Below, piece by piece: positions 60,793 through 64,000 of a DNA stretch of 64,000 nucleotides (the first letter of the stretch is position 1; every line of letters begins with the position of its first letter). The notes beneath the pieces are model-generated. The model ran no database searches, was not told where the DNA came from, and saw only the letters and a program-made list of their open reading frames with translations. This DNA comes from Tautonia sociabilis (GTDB lineage: Bacteria > Planctomycetota > Planctomycetia > Isosphaerales > Isosphaeraceae). A program made the translations under genes and the position numbers. Location of the stretch: the NCBI RefSeq assembly GCF_003977685.1, contig NZ_RYZH01000018.1:52967-116966 (forward strand), given 5' to 3'.

Positions 60793-62232
60793 TCAGCCGA
60801 TCGAGTCGGGCACGACGAACGGCGCCCGGTACTCTCGGGAGAGCAGCGCGTTCGCCTGGGCGTCGTCAACGAAGCGTTCGGCCTCGCCGTCGAAGTGGAG
60901 CGAGCGGCCGAGGCGGTACTGCATGCCGTCGAGCGCCAGGCCGTTGCCGTCCTTGAGGTGCTCGCACATGCGATCGACGGCGTCCCGGACGGCCTCATCG
61001 GAGCCGAGGGCCTGGTCGATCGTGTCGAAGGAGCGAGGCTCCCCGACCCGGTAGGAGATGTTGGCCAGGTGGCAGAGGGCGCTGGAGACGTGCCCCTCGA
61101 GGATGTCGGCGTTCAGGTCGTCGGCCTTCCGGCTGCGGACGGCGGCGATGAAGTTGCCGAAGTTGCCGTCGCCAGGACCGCGATCGGCCTCGACCTTGGC
61201 CAGGGGCTCGCCCTCCCCCTTGCCCTTGGGGAAGAACTTGCCGCCGGCGACGACGCCCTCCTCGAAGTGGAGGATGTTGCCGACCATCTCGCCGCGGTAG
61301 GGCTTGGTCGGAAGGCCTCGGACCTCGAAAATGAGCTGGGTGTCGCCGAAATCCATCACGGCGATCTGCGTGTTCGGCGTCTCGCCCTGGTCCTCGTAGC
61401 CGAGCCGGCCGCCGAGGCTGACGACGCTCGTCGGGTAGGTGGCGCCCGGGATCATCCAGCGGGCGATGTCCATCTGATGGACGCCCTGATTGCCGATGTC
61501 GCCGTTGCCGAAGTTCCAGAACCAGTGCCAGTTATAGTGCACGAGGTTGGTGTGGAACGGGACCTCCTTCGCCGGCCCGAGCCAGAGGGAGAAGTCGATC
61601 TCGGAAGGGGGCTCCTCGGTCGGCTTGAAGCCGATGCTCGGCCGGTTCTTGTAGCAGAGGGCCCGGGAGACGAGCAGCTTGCCGTAGGTTCCGGCTCGGG
61701 CCAGCTCGGCCAGCTCGGCCCACGAGCGGCTGGAGCGGCCCTGGGTGCCGTGCTGGACGATCCGGTCGTACCGTCGGGCGGCCTGGACGGCGACTCGGCC
61801 CTCGTGGATGTTGTGGCTGCACGGCTTCTCGACGTAGACGTCCTTGCCGGCCTGACAGGCCCAGATGGTCATCAGGGCATGCCAGTGGTTGGGCGTGGCG
61901 ATCGAGACGGCGTCGACGTCGGGTTGATCGAGCACCCGACGGATGTCCTGAACCGTCTCGGGGGCGTAGCCGGCGCGGTCTCGGACTTGCTTGACCCGCT
62001 TGTCAAAGGTGCGGACGTCGGGGTCGACCAGATGGGAGATGCGAACCCCCTCCATCCGGGAGAACTCGTCGACGTGCGCCCCGCCCCGGCCGTTGAGCCC
62101 GGCGATGGCGACGTTGATCGTCTCGTTGGCGCCGAGGATCCGGCCGGAAGCCCGGGTCCCACCGATCGCGAACCCGGCCCCGAGGGCGGCCATCGAGCCC
62201 GTGATGAACGTCCGTCTCGACGTGCGCGGCAT
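60793..62232 (-). CDS. Tat-exported Gfo/Idh/MocA family oxidoreductase (second)
   Basis: This 479-residue protein has a twin-arginine signal (SRRTFITGSMAALGAG) and a Rossmann N-terminal domain (INVAIAGLNGRGGAHVDEF). The catalytic-region motif VYVEKPCSHN and the substrate-domain segment HYNWHWFWNFGNGDIGNQG follow. It is close in organisation to the protein at 11107 but diverged in sequence. GGGGAG lies nine bases upstream of ATG 62232; the longer frame would run into the neighbour's control region. A divergent gene encodes a PmoA-like protein, and both are exported. Confidence 0.93.
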   Translation of the reverse strand: MPRTSRRTFITGSMAALGAGFAIGGTRASGRILGANETINVAIAGLNGRGGAHVDEFSRMEGVRISHLVDPDVRTFDKRVKQVRDRAGYAPETVQDIRRVLDQPDVDAVSIATPNHWHALMTIWACQAGKDVYVEKPCSHNIHEGRVAVQAARRYDRIVQHGTQGRSSRSWAELAELARAGTYGKLLVSRALCYKNRPSIGFKPTEEPPSEIDFSLWLGPAKEVPFHTNLVHYNWHWFWNFGNGDIGNQGVHQMDIARWMIPGATYPTSVVSLGGRLGYEDQGETPNTQIAVMDFGDTQLIFEVRGLPTKPYRGEMVGNILHFEEGVVAGGKFFPKGKGEGEPLAKVEADRGPGDGNFGNFIAAVRSRKADDLNADILEGHVSSALCHLANISYRVGEPRSFDTIDQALGSDEAVRDAVDRMCEHLKDGNGLALDGMQYRLGRSLHFDGEAERFVDDAQANALLSREYRAPFVVPDSIG

Positions 62233-62409
62233 GGATGCAGTCTCCCCGATTCGTTTCGGATCCGGGCGGCCCGGCGGCCTCCTCGTCCCCCCAGGATGCC
62301 ATCTCTGGCGGAGATTGAAAGGAGAATCCGCCGGAGGGCGGGCGACCATCGCCGACCGATCGGGTAGGATGCCGGCCAATCGCGACCCGGAACCCAGGAG
62401 CATCTCCCC

Positions 62410-63678
62410 ATGCGTCGTCTCGTCGTCCCGCTGGCGATCGCCCTCGCGCCGGTCCTCCTCGCCTCCCCGCCGAGCCGGGCCCAGTCGGTCCCCATCCTCG
62501 TCGAGGCCGGCGATCACGACCGGAGCCAGACCCCCGTCCAGGCCGTGCTCGTGCTTCCCGAGGAGTTTGGCAGGGGAACTGTGGCCCTGCTCGCCTCCGA
62601 GGGCGGCCGGCCGATCGTCGGCCAGTTGACGGCGCCGTCACTGCTGGAATCATCGCCGGGAGAGGTGCCCCGCGGTCACATCATCCGGGAATTGCACTTC
62701 ATCCTGCCGGAGATGAAGGCGGGGGAGTCGGCCCGCTTCGAGCTGTCCGCGCCGTCGGTCAGGGCGTCCGAGATGGGCGGGTTCTCCTGGCGGAAGTCGG
62801 GCCAGGGGGACCTGCTCGTGAAGGGGGACAAGCCCGTCCTGCTCTACGTTAGGCCGACGCTGGACGAGTCGAGCCCCGAGGCCCGAGAGCAGACCTACAA
62901 GCCGTTCCACCACCTGTTCGCCCCCGACGGCCGGCTCGTCACCAAGGGGCCCGGCGGCCTGTTCACGCACCACCGAGGGCTGTTCTTCGGCTTCAACCGG
63001 GTCAGCTACGGCGACGGCAAGCAGGCCGACGTCTGGCATGCCAGGGGGAAGGCGTACCAGTCGCACGAGGAGTCGGTGCTCGAAGAGGCCGGCCCGGTCG
63101 TCGGCCGGCATCGGGTGCGGATCGACTGGCACGGTCAGGAGGGGGAGGTCTTCGCGGAGGAGACCAGGGAGGTGACCGCCTATGCCGTTGCGGGCAAGGG
63201 CTTCGCGATCGACTTCGCCTCCCGGGTCGAGACGACGGCCGGCCCCGTGCGGCTCGACGGCGACCCCCAGCACGCGGGCGTCCACTTCCGGGCCTCGAAC
63301 CAGGTGGCCGACGTGACGAAGGACCAGACCTACTACCTCCGTCCCGACGGCAAGGGCCAGCCGGGAGCGACCCGAAACTGGGACCCCAGCACCGGCGAGG
63401 GGCCGGTCAACCTGCCCTGGAACGCCATGAGCTTCGTGCTCGACGGCGATCGCTACACCGTCGCCTACCTCGATCGCCCCGACAACCCCAAGGAAGCCCG
63501 CTACAGCGAGCGCGACTACGGCCGGTTCGGCTCCTACTTCGAGTACGAACTGACCGCGGAGCACCCGCTGGCGGTTCGCTACCGCCTCTGGCTCCGGGAA
63601 GGAGAGCTGACGGTGGAGGAGGCGGCCCGGCTCGACGCCGACTTCGACGAGCCAGTCCAGGTGCGCCTCCTCGACTGA
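62410..63678 (+). CDS. Secreted PmoA-like (DUF6807) protein
   Basis: This 422-residue protein has a signal peptide (RRLVVPLAIALAPVLLASPP). A beta-rich N-terminal part precedes the DUF6807 core, recognised by RPTLDE, KPFHHLFAPDGRLVTKG and GLFTHHRGLFFGFNRVSYG, then WNAMSFVLDGDRYTVAYLDRP. Despite the PmoA label used in databases, this family is not the copper methane monooxygenase; in planctomycetes it commonly sits next to Gfo/Idh/MocA proteins. ATG 62410 follows AGGAG at nine bases. A possible role is extracytoplasmic sugar processing with its divergent neighbour. Confidence 0.88.
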   Translation: MRRLVVPLAIALAPVLLASPPSRAQSVPILVEAGDHDRSQTPVQAVLVLPEEFGRGTVALLASEGGRPIVGQLTAPSLLESSPGEVPRGHIIRELHFILPEMKAGESARFELSAPSVRASEMGGFSWRKSGQGDLLVKGDKPVLLYVRPTLDESSPEAREQTYKPFHHLFAPDGRLVTKGPGGLFTHHRGLFFGFNRVSYGDGKQADVWHARGKAYQSHEESVLEEAGPVVGRHRVRIDWHGQEGEVFAEETREVTAYAVAGKGFAIDFASRVETTAGPVRLDGDPQHAGVHFRASNQVADVTKDQTYYLRPDGKGQPGATRNWDPSTGEGPVNLPWNAMSFVLDGDRYTVAYLDRPDNPKEARYSERDYGRFGSYFEYELTAEHPLAVRYRLWLREGELTVEEAARLDADFDEPVQVRLLD

Positions 63679-63716
63679 TCCCCCCCGTTCGAGGGAGGCG
63701 GCCATCGGGATCCACC

Positions 63717-63746
63717 GGAGGCCGGGGTCGGATCGCCCCGGCCTCC
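63717..63746. terminator. Terminator stem-loop after the PmoA-like gene
   Basis: An 11-bp perfect stem (63717-63727 with 63736-63746) has an eight-base loop and no T-tract. The remaining intergenic sequence to 63983 shows only a small GGGGCCCGGGGCCCC palindromic patch near 63909. Confidence 0.6.
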
Positions 63747-63983
63747 CCAGGATTCGAGCGATCCGCTCTCCGAGTGCTCCGGCATCACGCTCCCCGAACT
63801 CCAGTCGGTGCGCGGCCTCGCACCGGAGGGAATCGAGGAACGCTCCCGATCAGCAAACGGGTTACGTCGACACCGTTGAAACTATGAGAGGGGAGGTCGA
63901 GCCGACGGGGCCCGGGGCCCCGAGCCGGTGGAAGACTGGAGGTGTAGAACCGAACTCCTGCCCCACCGAACCGGAGGACTCCC

Positions 63984-64000
63984 GTGCACCACGTCGGCAT
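63984..64000 (+). CDS. 5' end of a further gene, cut by the window edge
   Basis: GTG at 63984 is preceded by GGAGGA at five bases and opens Met-His-His-Val-Gly before the sequence ends. Only five complete codons are visible, so no function can be given. Confidence 0.4.

Noticed and set aside
63785..64000. Minus-strand frame open to the right edge
   Set aside because: It has no ribosome-binding site or motif, and it overlaps the plus-strand GGAGGA/GTG start at 63984.

Overview
The window is about 69% GC, gene-dense chromosomal DNA and looks like a planctomycete, most likely an Isosphaeraceae (Tautonia/Isosphaera-like) genome; this is an inference. The supporting signs are a YTV-repeat wall protein, a CARDB protein with the N-terminal LEALEGRQLLA planctomycete extracellular motif, Tat-exported Gfo/Idh/MocA oxidoreductases beside DUF1080 and PmoA-like proteins, many lineage-type secreted hypotheticals, and frequent GTG/TTG starts. 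I see no tRNA, rRNA, IS element, phage gene or CRISPR array. The region reads as core chromosome rather than an island.

Layout. 1-9.4 kb: a membrane protein cut by the left edge, a beta-CASP metallo-beta-lactamase nuclease, a small lineage protein, a degenerate Ldh2-family protein, a tandem-ACT protein, a large secreted Gly/Pro-rich protein and the ribosome-assembly GTPase RsgA. 9.4-14.7 kb: a TIM-barrel sugar isomerase-like protein, a 742-bp non-coding interval with a near-consensus promoter and a possible structured RNA, a Tat-signal Gfo/Idh/MocA protein, and two paralogous glycine-rich RRM proteins that share a homologous leader of about 168 nt and one promoter box. 14.7-26.6 kb: STAS, SnoaL-like and small secreted proteins, then a minus-strand run (Rad50/YhaN-like ATPase, TPR, M20 amidohydrolase, HD, DUF1080), a secreted alpha/beta-hydrolase-like protein and an anchored zinc ribbon. 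26.7-37.5 kb: a GT39-like membrane protein, an S9 peptidase, a Cys/His mini-protein, a heparinase-II/III-like protein, a lysophospholipase-like hydrolase, an FHA protein and the CARDB protein. 37.7-41.4 kb: a YhaM-like HD exoribonuclease, RNase R and a zinc-ribbon protein. 42.3-44.7 kb: the YTV protein and an M28 peptidase. 45.1-51.5 kb: a TetR-RND efflux operon interrupted by a methyltransferase. 51.6-56.8 kb: PP2C, NuoL and NuoM. 56.8-64 kb: GlmS, a YhhQ-type transporter, a small membrane protein, a PspC protein, PilZ, a second Gfo/Idh/MocA protein, a PmoA-like protein and the start of a further gene.

Themes. RNA metabolism is well represented (beta-CASP nuclease, RsgA, two RRM proteins, YhaM-like nuclease, RNase R). 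A second theme is extracytoplasmic carbohydrate chemistry (two Gfo/Idh/MocA proteins, DUF1080, PmoA-like, heparinase-like, TIM barrel). Several convergent gene pairs are separated by long GC-rich stem-loops that probably terminate transcription in both directions.

The most interesting signal is the duplicated promoter-plus-leader module of the two RRM genes, which resembles the architecture of cold-shock mRNAs. No wholly new multi-gene defence or metabolic system could be demonstrated from sequence alone.
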